Shown piece after piece: positions 1 to 11,090 of a stretch of 64,000 nucleotides of DNA (within the stretch, counting starts at the first letter, position 1; every line of letters begins with the position of its first letter). The position numbers and the translations under genes were made by a program. The notes below the pieces were generated by a model. The model did not search any database and was not told where the DNA came from. It saw only the letters and a program-made list of their open reading frames with translations. Source of the DNA: Chanos chanos (taxonomy: Eukaryota > Chordata > Actinopteri > Gonorynchiformes > Chanidae); contig NC_044504.1 in NCBI RefSeq assembly GCF_902362185.1, positions 23,130,341-23,194,340 of the forward strand, in the 5' to 3' direction.

Positions 1-335
1 GACTGGAACATATCACTTTCCAGACGGGAGCAAATGCATGGGTACCTTCAAAAACAACAGGTCTCTAGAAAATGTTTGAATTTTTTAACTACTCATAAAA
101 TCAGCTCTTTCTAACACTCATTTATATTTGGTATGTAGAGTTTTTTAGCATGTAGTTCTTTTTTCATTGTTGGTCTTATACTAGTTCTTGTACTTTTCAG
201 GCCTGTTCAGTTCTTTTCCTTTCTCACCACAGGTTGGAAGGAAAGGGAGAATTCATTGACTCTCAGGGTATTGTATGGACTGGAAACTTTGAAGACAAAA
301 AGGTCCAGACATTATTCCTCAAAGACAACATGTAG
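1..335 (+). CDS. morn2: MORN repeat-containing protein 2, C-terminal exons (partial)
   Basis: Two coding exons are visible: 1-60 (entering from outside the window, donor GT at 61) and 233-335 (acceptor CAG just before 233, stop TAG at 333-335). Frame 2 of the first exon reads TGTYHFPDGSKCMGTFKNNR, a MORN repeat (G-Y-x-F-x-G). The second continues with EGKGEFIDSQGIVWTGNF, another MORN half-repeat, and ends in KDNM. This follows the tail of the small vertebrate MORN2 protein (about 79 aa in human). MORN2 has been linked to LC3-associated phagocytosis and to spermatogenesis, and its repeats are thought to bind membranes. Its position immediately upstream of arhgef33 on the same strand matches the human gene order. 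A polyadenylation signal AATAAA lies at 475-480, with another at 653-658. The 5' exons are outside the window. Confidence 0.86.
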
Positions 336-1446
336 TACACACAAGGTCATACAAAAACACATTCCCAACCATATGACTGCAGCATATACATAAAGCCATG
401 AGGAGCCTCATCTCCTGTCTGTAGTGATACCAGAGGCAGAACATGGTGTGTACTATGTCTAAAACTTGGATAAGAATAAAGACATTGTTAAAGAGAGACA
501 TCCTGATTGGTGAGAGCAGTGTGACCTTCAGAGAAATACGCATATCCTGTTCAAAATCGGAACATTTTTTATCAACAACTCAAAATCACACACACACACA
601 CAGACACACACGCACGCGCACACACACATACGGCCAAGCTCATGACTGCACTAATAAAGCAGAGGTTGTGTAAGAGCATAGAAAGGGTTTCCTGTCTTCT
701 GGGAAGTTTAGTGTGTGTGTATGTGTGTGTGTGTGTTTGTGTATGTGTGTGTGTTTGTGTGCATCTGGGTTTGTGTACTTAAGTTGCTCTTGAGTTGTAT
801 AATTGAAATACATCTAAGATCTCTCCTAATGCTGGATTGTTTTGTTCAGAAAATGACATCTCCTATTTACCAAGGCTATCCCTTCGTTAGTGACGTAAAA
901 TTAGGTGTATTGTATCTCCTGTGGAAAATATGGATAGAAAATGGTATTTATACAATATCTGTGTTGACATTTAAAAATTTCCACTGTTTTCTTGAGTGTT
1001 TATTCTTTCATGAAGTTAAGTGAGACACAAAACAAACATGAAATAAACATGAGCCTGTTTCAGAACTTTACAGTGTGTTCTGATGTTTCAGTTTTATTTT
1101 ATTGGGTAATATGAGCAGAAAGCTCTGTAGAATCCAGAAGGACGGTGTTTTTAGATGATATAGGTTCCACAGTTCTCAAGGGTGTTTCTGTCCATCTCAC
1201 GCTTATTGTGTTGACGCAATGCACATCTGGTGAACTCGTTATCCTAAATGTTATATTTGTTTTCTCTGTGGTAATAAAGTTTGTTATATTGAACTGAAGT
1301 CTGAACATTGCTCATGGGTCTAAATTTGTATGAGAATGGGTGGTTTTCTCAGTTTATTAGGTGTGTGTTACTCTGCTCCAGTGAGGATGTATGCAAGAGA
1401 GAAAGTTGTGTGTGTGTGTGTATGTGTGTCTGTGTGTGTGCGTGTG

Positions 1447-1477
<31 letters not shown>

Positions 1478-2041
1478 AGGTGTCCCACTCCCCTTCCAAC
1501 CACTGTTGGGTTTCTGACTCAAGTAAATTGGCCTGAAAGCCTGAAGAGGAAATTGAATAGTCTGATATTGTTTTCATGAAGGAATCAGTAACCGCTACCC
1601 CCCCCCCCCCCCCACACACACCACCACCCAGTTCTCTCCTCCCTCTCTCTTCTGCTCCATCCTTCCACTTACTGTAAAACAAGGCCTGTTTTTGTCTAAA
1701 GGGCTCATCAGACTCACATGCTTCAGAGAACGAGGGATGAGATAGGTGGGACAGAGAGATAGGGAAAAAAAAAAGAGGGAGAGAAGCCAGCAGGCAGCGA
1801 TTCCAACAGAGACAGGCAACGCACTTTGAGAGGAATATCACAGGTACAACACTTCTCTTCAACTCTTCAACTTCTCATGGTTGGCTACAACTTTTCAGAA
1901 AACCGCCAGGAAAGTTCGAGGAAAGTAACGGAGACATCTGATAGGAGGATTGTGGATCTCCAGGCAGCGGTGCTCTTCTGAAACGTTGCGGACAGATATT
2001 TGCAAATAGGAGAGAGACAGCCCAGCACCCTTCAGTTCAGC
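336..2041. other. morn2-arhgef33 intergenic and 5' region
   Basis: No conserved coding exon seen. The stretch holds morn2 3' sequence, GT/CA microsatellites (about 586-634, 711-770, 1407-1474), a C homopolymer (1598-1613) and, in the last 250 bp, sequence that is probably arhgef33 5' UTR and proximal promoter. The exact transcription start is not visible. Confidence 0.6.
475..480 (+). terminator. morn2: Candidate polyadenylation signal of morn2
   Basis: AATAAA lies 140 bp past the morn2 stop codon. A second AATAAA at 653-658 is an alternative. Neither can be chosen without transcript data. Confidence 0.45.
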
Positions 2042-2539
2042 ATGGAAAATGGCAAACTGGAAGGTGAGAAACTTGAAAGTGTTAGCTTCACTCTTCCCAC
2101 ACACACACAAACACACTGACACACATATGCATGTGCACACACACACAGGTAGGATGATGCAGTTGGTTATAACAAGTATTACAGTATTATTATTATAATG
2201 AGGTCAGGATACAGTCCAATAGTATGAACAGTGATGTTTTCTCTTCCGATAGAACATATTTGTACATGTATCTGAATGGTATTTACAGTGTCTGTATTAA
2301 TTTTGTATGTTACGTAACAGTTGTGACAAGATACACTACAAGTATCATTTCTAAACTAATTATGATAACTGTTTCTCTCTTATTCTTCCTGTCAGAAGCG
2401 GATACGCACATCAATGAGACAGACCTGCACATAGTTCAGGTATGGTGCCACATCTACATCACACACACATACAACGCTGAAACACAAGGCAGGAAAATGA
2501 CATGCAATACAAGGAAGCCACAAAAAAAGTCTCTCTCCC

Positions 2540-2570
<31 letters not shown>

Positions 2571-2703
2571 CGCTCCCTCACTCCCTCTTTCTTTGATGGC
2601 TTTCACATGACTGTGTTTGGTGTGTGTCAGGAGGCAGGAAGAAGGGCAGCTTTTTTCCCCTGTCTGTTCACGTAAACTGATTCACTTATCTCCTCAGTCA
2701 AAA

Positions 2704-2741
<38 letters not shown>

Positions 2742-3472
2742 GACACACAGACAAACCAACACAGATCAATGTTGGCCATTTGCGGTGAACTATTCACTAA
2801 GACAATAAGTTGTTAATGGAGAAAATGTGACTGAATTTAAATTTAGCTGGACTCCACTACTATAATTACATTAGATAAAATAATGTAAACTCTCTCTCTC
2901 CCCCTCTCTTTCTTTGAACCTTAACCTTTCTGCCTTGCTACAGTTACAGGCTCTGTGGGCGGAGCTGAAGGCAGGACTTGGAGATGTCATCCAGGATGTC
3001 TCCGCCTTGCAGCAGAATCACATCATATTTGAAGAGAAAGTATCCACTCACCAGAGAGACACGAATGACAAGATCCTTTCTCTACGAAACACACTCAATA
3101 CGTTACAGGTACTTGCAACTACATGTGAAAACGTATTTCTGTCTAACATATGTATAACCCAGCATTTCAGGGGTACACACACACACACACATATAGACAC
3201 ACAGAGACACATAGCTCATTTCGATTTGGTTGTTTTTTGTCATATAATAATGGTTATGGTTATTCTATGGTTGTATAATGATTGAATTACACAATATATT
3301 AAGTTTGTGTAATGGTTGTGCTGTGGGTGTACACAGGAAGACCTGAGCAGCGCTCTATCTCAAATCTCTGAGCTCAGCAGCAGACAGAAGGAGCTACAAA
3401 GAGACTTGGACCTTTTCCAGAGTAGGCAAGAGAGGTGAACACTGACTTACACACACACACACACACACTCTA

Positions 3473-3517
<45 letters not shown>

Positions 3518-3803
3518 ACATCCAAAACATTTCCTCTCTCATGTTGGCTTCCTTTGATAGAATCTCTGCAAATGGCAGGAAAGACTCCAGGGGGGAGGAG
3601 TCAGTGGATGGCCATGCTTCTCTTTCCAGTCAAACAGAACTCAGCCTCATACAGCACTACATCAGCAGCCTTCCGTCCAATCAGAGTGAGTGTCACTGAT
3701 GTCAATGTCAAATCAGATTACCCTGACCCTGAGTTCCCAGTCCAGAAACTGTCTCTAGTCCCACTTCTTGGCCTTTGTTACACATCTATAGTATGCAAAA
3801 TTG

Positions 3804-3850
<47 letters not shown>

Positions 3851-4082
3851 TCAGCATCCCACTCAGAGCAGGGCAGTACTGTTCAGTCTCCAAGAAATCG
3901 GACCAGATCTCCAGTGTGGAGGGAGAGAAAAGACAGCAAAGACCTCACACAACAGAATAACCATGAGATCAGTGAGTCATACATGTTACCACTAGGTCAG
4001 CGGACATTTATCTCTCATACAGGAATTTACCATGATATTCAAGAAGCTGAACCACACACACACACACACACACACACACGCG

Positions 4083-4114
<32 letters not shown>

Positions 4115-4307
4115 CACAGGTCCCTGCAGTCATAGGCCAGGTATTCCTCCACTAGTCCCTCTGCCTCTATCACTCTGGGATGATCATCATCACACACAGA
4201 CACATACACAGACACAGACACAACCCAAACTAAATTTACAAAATCTTAAAAAAAAGAGTTACTCAAATTACAGGTGAAATTATTCCCAAACAGGCCTTTG
4301 ATAATGC

Positions 4308-4338
<31 letters not shown>

Positions 4339-5234
4339 TTATATATGCACATGTTGTGATTAGGTCAGAGGCAGACAGCTGCTCTGGAGCTGTTGGAGTC
4401 TGAGAGAGTATACGTCTCTTACCTTTCCCTCCTGCTGAAGGCCAATATTACCTTCAATGGCTCAGAGAGTGCTAACCTCAAAGACAAAAGGTAACTTTCT
4501 CTCTCTCTTTCTCCCTCTCTCTCCATGCACAGGCATATGGAAATAGCCCAGTATCTCAGCATATCTCAAAGACAAACAGACACTCTTCCCTGCTCTTTTT
4601 CATGATATATGTTCACTCTACCCCTCTATCTTTCTCTCTGACACTCATACACACACACAGAAGCACACATGCACACAGAGGCTCTCACAAGGTCTAAAAT
4701 AGCTGGTCTAAATCAAATTAATCTTCAACAGGAAACACTGAATAAAGCATAGTTGTCTGTTCTCAGCAGTGCAGCAGAGCACAAGTTAAATTCACAGCTC
4801 TCTTCATCTCTGTTTCTGTGTCTTTGTCCTCAGGCCATTCCCTTCATCACTGCGTTTTCTGATCCAGCAGCACTTGGAACTATTGCATCTCCTCCAGGAG
4901 CGTGTTCTCAAGTGCCAGTGGCAAGGCATCATGGGAGACGTATTCCTCAGGCTCACCAGTAAAGAGGTGCTTTAAAAACCTGACATCCATCAAGAGTAAA
5001 TGCATTTGAATGAATGAGCACAGTTGCACTTGGACATACTATGATAGGGGAATAATAGTGTGGTAACTATCAACTCCGGAGAAACTGATAAGATCATGCA
5101 GTGTGTGAGTCAGGAGACCTAATGGGTTCATTTGCGTAGCTGGTATGCATAACATCATTAAATGTAGACTGTCTGAAGAAGTGTGCATTTGTGTATGCTG
5201 CAGCATGTAGAGTGATATTTAGATGGTGTAACAA

Positions 5235-5272
<38 letters not shown>

Positions 5273-6574
5273 CAGTTTGCACCAGTGTGTAACTGTGTGT
5301 GTAACCGTTTGCTTTGCAGAGTGATTTCTTAGACCACTACGTGTCGTATCTGAAGGAGCTTCCAGAATGCTTGTCTGTTGTAAGCCTTTTCTCATCCAGC
5401 TCCTCAAAAACCCCAGGACTACTGGAGGTAAAGCATACTGTCAACATACCTACAACAACTAAGCTATGATCCCATTTACTGAAAAAAAACCCACTTTACA
5501 CATGAAATGAAATTTAACTGATTCATAGCAAGAGTGAAAATATAAACGTATAAGATAGTATAAGGTATATAAACGTATAAGGAGTGAAAAGCTGACAAAT
5601 TCCAGAAGAGGAATCTCATGCCTGAGTTATTACATAACTGCTTTATGTAAGGTGTGTTACTACCAGTATTGTTAGTTGTATTACTTTAGTTCTCACTTTA
5701 AGATATCTTTAAACAAATTGCCTGGATGTCAGAAATAAAACAAAATTTATTTATTTAGATATGACACAATGCAATATGATGCACTACGATGTGATGTGAT
5801 GTGATGTGATGTGATGTGATGTGATGTGATGTGATGTGATGTGATGTGATGTGATGTGAAGCGATGCGATGCGATGTCATATGTGATGTCATATATGACA
5901 TAGCATAATACAGTATGACATGAGACAATATGACACTGTATCTGACAGTGAAAGCCTTTTTGCATAGCAATAGGTATGCCTGACGATCTAGGCTTTGACT
6001 AGCTATCTGCTCTGTTCCAGGGTGACATCATGGGAGATGAGACACGCCCACCTCTCCACACTCTTCTCCTTCAGCCCGTCCAACGTATCCCAGAATACCT
6101 TGGGCTCTTACAGGTGAACAGAATGAGATCACATTTCTCCACATCAGAATGACAAGATGTGGCACATAATTTACATGCTGGTTGTATGCGTTTCTCTGAG
6201 TCCCAAGTAGACTTTTGAGTGTCAGTGTGTGTTTTTTTTTGGTCAACTGATGTGTGTGCATGGGGGTGTGCGTGTGTGTTACAGGGCTTGCTCCAGCAGA
6301 CAGAATCAGAACATCCTGACTATTACTTGCTGCTGGTGTGTGTGCAGCACCTTCGCTCCTTCACCACTCAGTACAACCACCTGCTCCAACACAACCAGGA
6401 CCTCCTCACTCACACACATGGCATCCGTGAGCACACACACAACCTGCGCACACACCAACAGGACCGAGCCCCGCACTCTCGCAAGGAGCTCAGCAGGTCA
6501 GCCAATAACTGAGAGAGTTAGAGACAGAGAGAGAAAGAAGTTGTGTGTGTGTATGTGAGAGACAGAGAGAGAGA

Positions 6575-6643
<69 letters not shown>

Positions 6644-8332
6644 TTCGTGTGTTTTTACATGTGAGAGCTTCTGTAATGAAGACTCCACTTGTTTGCTGTG
6701 TTTTGTGTCAGATGTTCAGTGAAACAGCTCTATAAGGCAGTGGAGTATGAGAGTGGCTCTCACTACAGCACCAGTAATGCACTACTGTGAGTAAAATAAT
6801 ATGACACACTATAATCATTCACTATAATAGACTCACATCTTTGCCTCTTTATTCATACATTCATTCTTTCGCTATGTACCTCTTCCCTCCTTAAAAGTCT
6901 TTCAGCAGCCACTTAGACAGCTAAGCAAAGTTGGTCTGACAATATTCTCATCCTCAAACACTGTTGCATTTTTAAAACCTATTTTCCTTTCTCCTGTCAT
7001 TCTCTGTCTCTCACAGTGACCCAGTGCCAGGGTTGAGACGCAGTAAGCAGGCAGCCGTGAGACGTTACCCAGACTGGGAGGCGGAGCCTAATCGTTACGA
7101 CCCTGAGATTCCATCTCCCGTGTCTTTCTTATCTGATTCAGAGACACGTCTGAAACCTCCTCCTGGGCCTTTACACAGTATCCCAGAGACTGAAGGACCA
7201 GGCTCCGCCCTTGCTGATGCCATAGGGGCGTTCCTTCCATACGGAGGCGGGAACTCTCACTGCTCAAGCCCTTCCCACTCATCTGATTCCAGTATCGACA
7301 TTGCTTTTGTCCGCTGTAGCCCCTCTCATAGCCCAGCACACCAATCACACACAGGAGGGCGTAACAGCGGAAGCGGGGTTTACAGGACAGGCCGTGGCTG
7401 CGTGTCACCTGATTCTGTGGGGATGATGAGGCCACGCCCCTTACAAGCAGTCCAGCGGAAGAGCAAATCTTTAAATGGCTTGCAGTTGGACAGTATCGAC
7501 AGTCACGTCCATCAGATAAAAAATCCCGCCCACCCAAGGCTGGAGCGCCAATCAAGCGCTAAGTCAAGGCTAAGACACAGTAGTCCTCAACGACGACATG
7601 ACACGCATACACACACAGACACTGAAGAGCAAGCACAACACACACATAAGAAGGTGAGTTTTCCTCTCTCTCACTATTACACGCAGAAATACATCTGTAA
7701 AGCTTATATCTGTTGATATTAATTCCTGTTGTCAATACGTGTGTGAGTGTGTGTGTGTTTCTTTGTAAGTTAACTGTACTCACTGTGTGCTTTTTCTCAG
7801 GACTCTGGCAGTCCAGTCTGGGGGGAGGAGCTAAAGTGGAGGGGCATGTCCGACGAGAGCGGCCATATCCCACTGAGTGAGCGCAGCCGGAAGCAGGAAG
7901 GAAAAGGGTTCAGGAGCTCCTTCAAGAAACTCTTCAAGAAGAAGTGAGAATGACAAGTAGATGCATTCATACACACACACACACACGTACGCACCTGAAA
8001 TACCAAGCCTGGAGACATGAACATAAGTACAGTATACTTCCATTTAGACACATACACGCACGCACACACAAAGATCAAGAACTTCTTCAACAGGTCAAGT
8101 CCACTGAGTAATATTACAACCATTCAGCTCCAGTGCATATTACTCATATTACTTATATTATCGAAGTTACTATTACCATTGTGTGTATACGTGTGTGTGT
8201 GTCAGGTCCAGTGGAGATAGTAAGGACAAAGCCGGAGAGAAGACAGACAGTCAGAGCTGCAATGAGCTGGACTCTGTGAGGCCTAACAGAGCTACTCATC
8301 CTGGAGATATCGACAGAGGAACAGCAGTGTAG
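2042..8332 (+). CDS. arhgef33: Rho guanine nucleotide exchange factor 33
   Basis: Fifteen coding exons, all GT-AG and phase-consistent: 2042-2063, 2396-2439, 2944-3108, 3337-3434, 3561-3685, 3855-3971, 4364-4490, 4834-4966, 5320-5427, 6021-6113, 6285-6496, 6712-6786, 7017-7653, 7801-7943, 8206-8332; 741 aa. Residues about 23-115 form an N-terminal coiled coil (LQALWAELKAGLGDVIQDVS). A DBL-homology (RhoGEF) domain follows at about 192-400, with ALELLESERVYVSYLSLLLK at its start and SEHPDYYLLLVCVQHLRSF near its end. As in the mammalian protein there is no recognisable PH domain. The C-terminal third is Ser/Pro-rich and ends with a basic patch, FRSSFKKLFKKK, that closely matches human ARHGEF33 and could bind membrane lipid. 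RhoGEFs load Rho GTPases with GTP; the target GTPase of this member is not shown by sequence. The last intron has an unusual donor (see findings). The start codon is the first ATG of the open first exon, followed by a 22-nt coding stub, so it is less certain than the rest. Confidence 0.93.
3474..3517. repeat. AT dinucleotide microsatellite
   Basis: Nearly pure (AT)n with one GT interruption, in arhgef33 intron 4. Confidence 0.9.
3806..3848. repeat. GT microsatellite adjoining an arhgef33 acceptor
   Basis: About 21 GT units ending immediately before the tttttcag acceptor of the exon starting at 3855. Confidence 0.9.
4052..4113. repeat. CA-CG-CA compound microsatellite
   Basis: A CA run, a perfect CG run (4080-4090), then CA again. 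This is an uninterrupted alternating purine-pyrimidine tract of about 60 bp in arhgef33 intron 6. Confidence 0.9.
5788..5876. repeat. GTGAT pentanucleotide repeat
   Basis: About 14 perfect copies of gtgat (5788-5858) continuing as gcgat variants, in arhgef33 intron 9. Confidence 0.92.
6553..6640. repeat. GA-rich polypurine tract
   Basis: About 85 bp of (GA)n with few interruptions on the plus strand, in arhgef33 intron 11. Confidence 0.9.
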
Positions 8333-8344
8333 ACACAGGCACAC

Positions 8345-8381
<37 letters not shown>

Positions 8382-10910
8382 CCATAATCTGCTTGAAAAA
8401 AGAATGTGACATATTCACACCCATAATCTACTGATACATACAAACTGAAACTGCATACAAACTGATACATTCAACTGCTGGACAATCTTAAAATGTCTTT
8501 CACATAAAAATTACTTGTCTTTATCTTTTCCAAAAAGTCATTTTACTTTCACATACACAGACACACAAACACACCTACATACACACATAAATCCCAACAA
8601 TTTCTTTAATAGATTGTAATTGTGTTATCATATTTCGATAAATTCTTTAATTCTTCTTGGCAAAATCATTTATCAGTGTGTCTAATTTTAATTTCATAAA
8701 TAGATTATTAAACATATATAAACATAAAGGAAATAAAAAAAGATCTTCTCTACCTAAAATAGCTCACGTTTATTCCGTATGTGTGAGTGTGTGTGTGTGT
8801 TTGTGTTTGTTAACAATAACAACAGGACAGCAACAGTTATCCCATCCTTCTTTTAATATGTTATTTCATCTTTTAAATCTGTTCCACATCTCAAATAAAA
8901 TATAGGCAATTATACAGTCTGTAAAACCAATATTATTTTACAATATATACAAGTAATATGCACTGAAATATGAAAAACGTTAATTTTGCAGACAGAAGTA
9001 ATTTGTTCATCATTAATGCATATTTCACTGTGTAAATCCAAAGCAACTTCAATCTCATAGTGTTAATTCCTTTGAGGATTATTAACAAAACTGTAGCATC
9101 ATAGACCTCTAAAATCTTGTTATTGCTTGCTGTATGTGTGTATGTGTGTGTATGTGTGTGTGCCGATGACAGACACATATCAGTCAAATGAGCTTTCCTA
9201 GTTGTGTTTAGGTCGCATAACTTTTGAAACCATGCTATGATGATACAGTTTCATGCAAATCCACAATGCGAGTTTTAAAGACAACATCCTACGAGGTAGA
9301 CACCCATCTCAATTTGGCTATTAATCAACTCAGCAGACATTATTTTGGCATTATAATCTAATGAACACATTCAGTGTCATACAAGCTGAATTCCTCTAGC
9401 TGAACACACAACGACTTCTGGTTTGGTCACAGAGAACGTTAACTAACAAGCCAGGCAAATATTCATGGTGTGAGTAAAGACTGTACTGCCCTCTTGTGTA
9501 TTTGTCAGATAGTGTTCAAGATTAAGCACAACCATTTCTGCAGCGTTATCAAACCACAGACATGGGAATTAGGTGAGTATTACCCACAAACCCTTGTATG
9601 ATTAGATATACTTGCTCAAAATTCAGAATCTTTAGTATAAACTCATTGACATTCTGTTCTCTGTTTAACTATGAAACATGCTTATCATTCTCAAAATTCA
9701 TAGTTTGGGAAAGGCCTGAGTTCTCTCCACAGAAAAACTAAACACTGGTATGATTTTTTTTAACTGAATTTTACAGAGATACTCAATCACTGGGACTTTT
9801 TACAGTGGCAAAAGCTGACCTTCAATGGTACTGATATCATTGATGTAATTATCATTCTTATTATTTGTAACAGAAAGTATCTGACTAATCTCTATCATCT
9901 ATATCACAGCTTTGTCAGAACACATTTGTATTTCATTCACATACACACACTTGATGCGAAGCGACGTATACCTCAAGTATGCATACATGTATTGCATATA
10001 CAGTCTATGTTGAAACCATAACATAGTCACACTAGCAAACTGTAAAGTCACATTTTCTCCTATAACCATTTGTGCAAATTTCAAAACCAGTTATTAGTAA
10101 ATATTACACAAAACAAAAACACTATGAGGCATGGCTTTCAAAAAAAAAAAAAAAACATATGGAGAAAAATCCCAAGTTTGATAGACTTAAAAATCTATTT
10201 TGAAGGTAGAGACATCTTTCACTAAATGCCTACACATACAAACAAAAGCTGTACTAAGAGAAGGAATGCCACAGAACTCATTTGTTCTGTAGTGAGATAT
10301 CTTACATAGATTTAGTGAAAATTTGGGATTTACTCAGTGGCTAACAAGTTTCAGTGGGTTGATCTTTGACAAGATCTCTAAAAGCTAAAGCAAGGGACAG
10401 GGGGGGACTAAAATCTATAGACTGAAAAAAAGGTCATCTACATCTCTGTAGCATGCCACAATAAATTAACTTAAAAAATCTCTACAAAAAGGCTTGTCTT
10501 TGCCTCCCTGTCAGCATAACAGTTTCCTGTGAGAGAATCTGAGAGCCATGTACAGGGCTGCTTCAAATCATACAGCATTTGTACTGCTCTAGTGTACAAT
10601 GGAGAGTAAATTTTAGTGTTTGTTTGTTCTTTTTCACAGAACAGTTGTAGTGGAGTTCTAACAACACCGTGTATTTTGTATAGTGTTCAAATGTGCACTT
10701 TCACAACCGTACAGTGAGTTAAAGTTTCCATAGAGTGCAGCAGCTATTCACAGAAAGGTGTTTATCCTTACTGGAGTGTGACTTCAACAACCGTGCAAGT
10801 GTCTCTGTAAGTGTGTGTGCGTGTGTTTGTGTGTGTGTACATCTGTGTCCTTGTGAGTCATCTAGCTAGATTAGAGTGTGCAGTGCAGCTGTACTGGATT
10901 ATGATGACTG

Positions 10911-10971
<61 letters not shown>

Positions 10972-11090
10972 TGTATGTGTATGTGTGTGTGGGGGGAACA
11001 GTTAGCTTCGGGGTGGTAGTAGTGTGTGCATATGCAGTGGGGAATATAAACATTGTCAGCTTTAGAGGTCAGTAAGACTTGCACATGTGT
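8333..11090. other. Tail-to-tail interval between arhgef33 and map4k3
   Basis: No coding exon found, although human has SOS1 and CDKL4 between these genes. The interval is AT-rich with scattered CA/GT runs. AATAAA on the plus strand at 8732-8737 (for arhgef33) and the complementary TTTATT at 8769-8774 (a distant candidate for map4k3) suggest the two 3' UTRs may nearly meet. A long GT microsatellite lies at 10912-10968. Confidence 0.55.
10912..10968. repeat. GT microsatellite
   Basis: About 28 uninterrupted GT units, just downstream of the map4k3 stop and probably within its 3' UTR. Confidence 0.9.

Noticed and set aside
1368-1862. A 164-aa minus-strand open frame upstream of arhgef33
   Set aside because: It runs through CA and C-homopolymer repeats, giving Thr-His and Gly runs, and has no resemblance to any protein family. 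It is a repeat artefact.
5747-5970. Open frames rich in Ile-Thr-Ser-His
   Set aside because: They are translations of the GTGAT repeat.
7088-7555. A 155-aa minus-strand open frame
   Set aside because: It is the antisense shadow of the large arhgef33 exon 13 and shows no family pattern.
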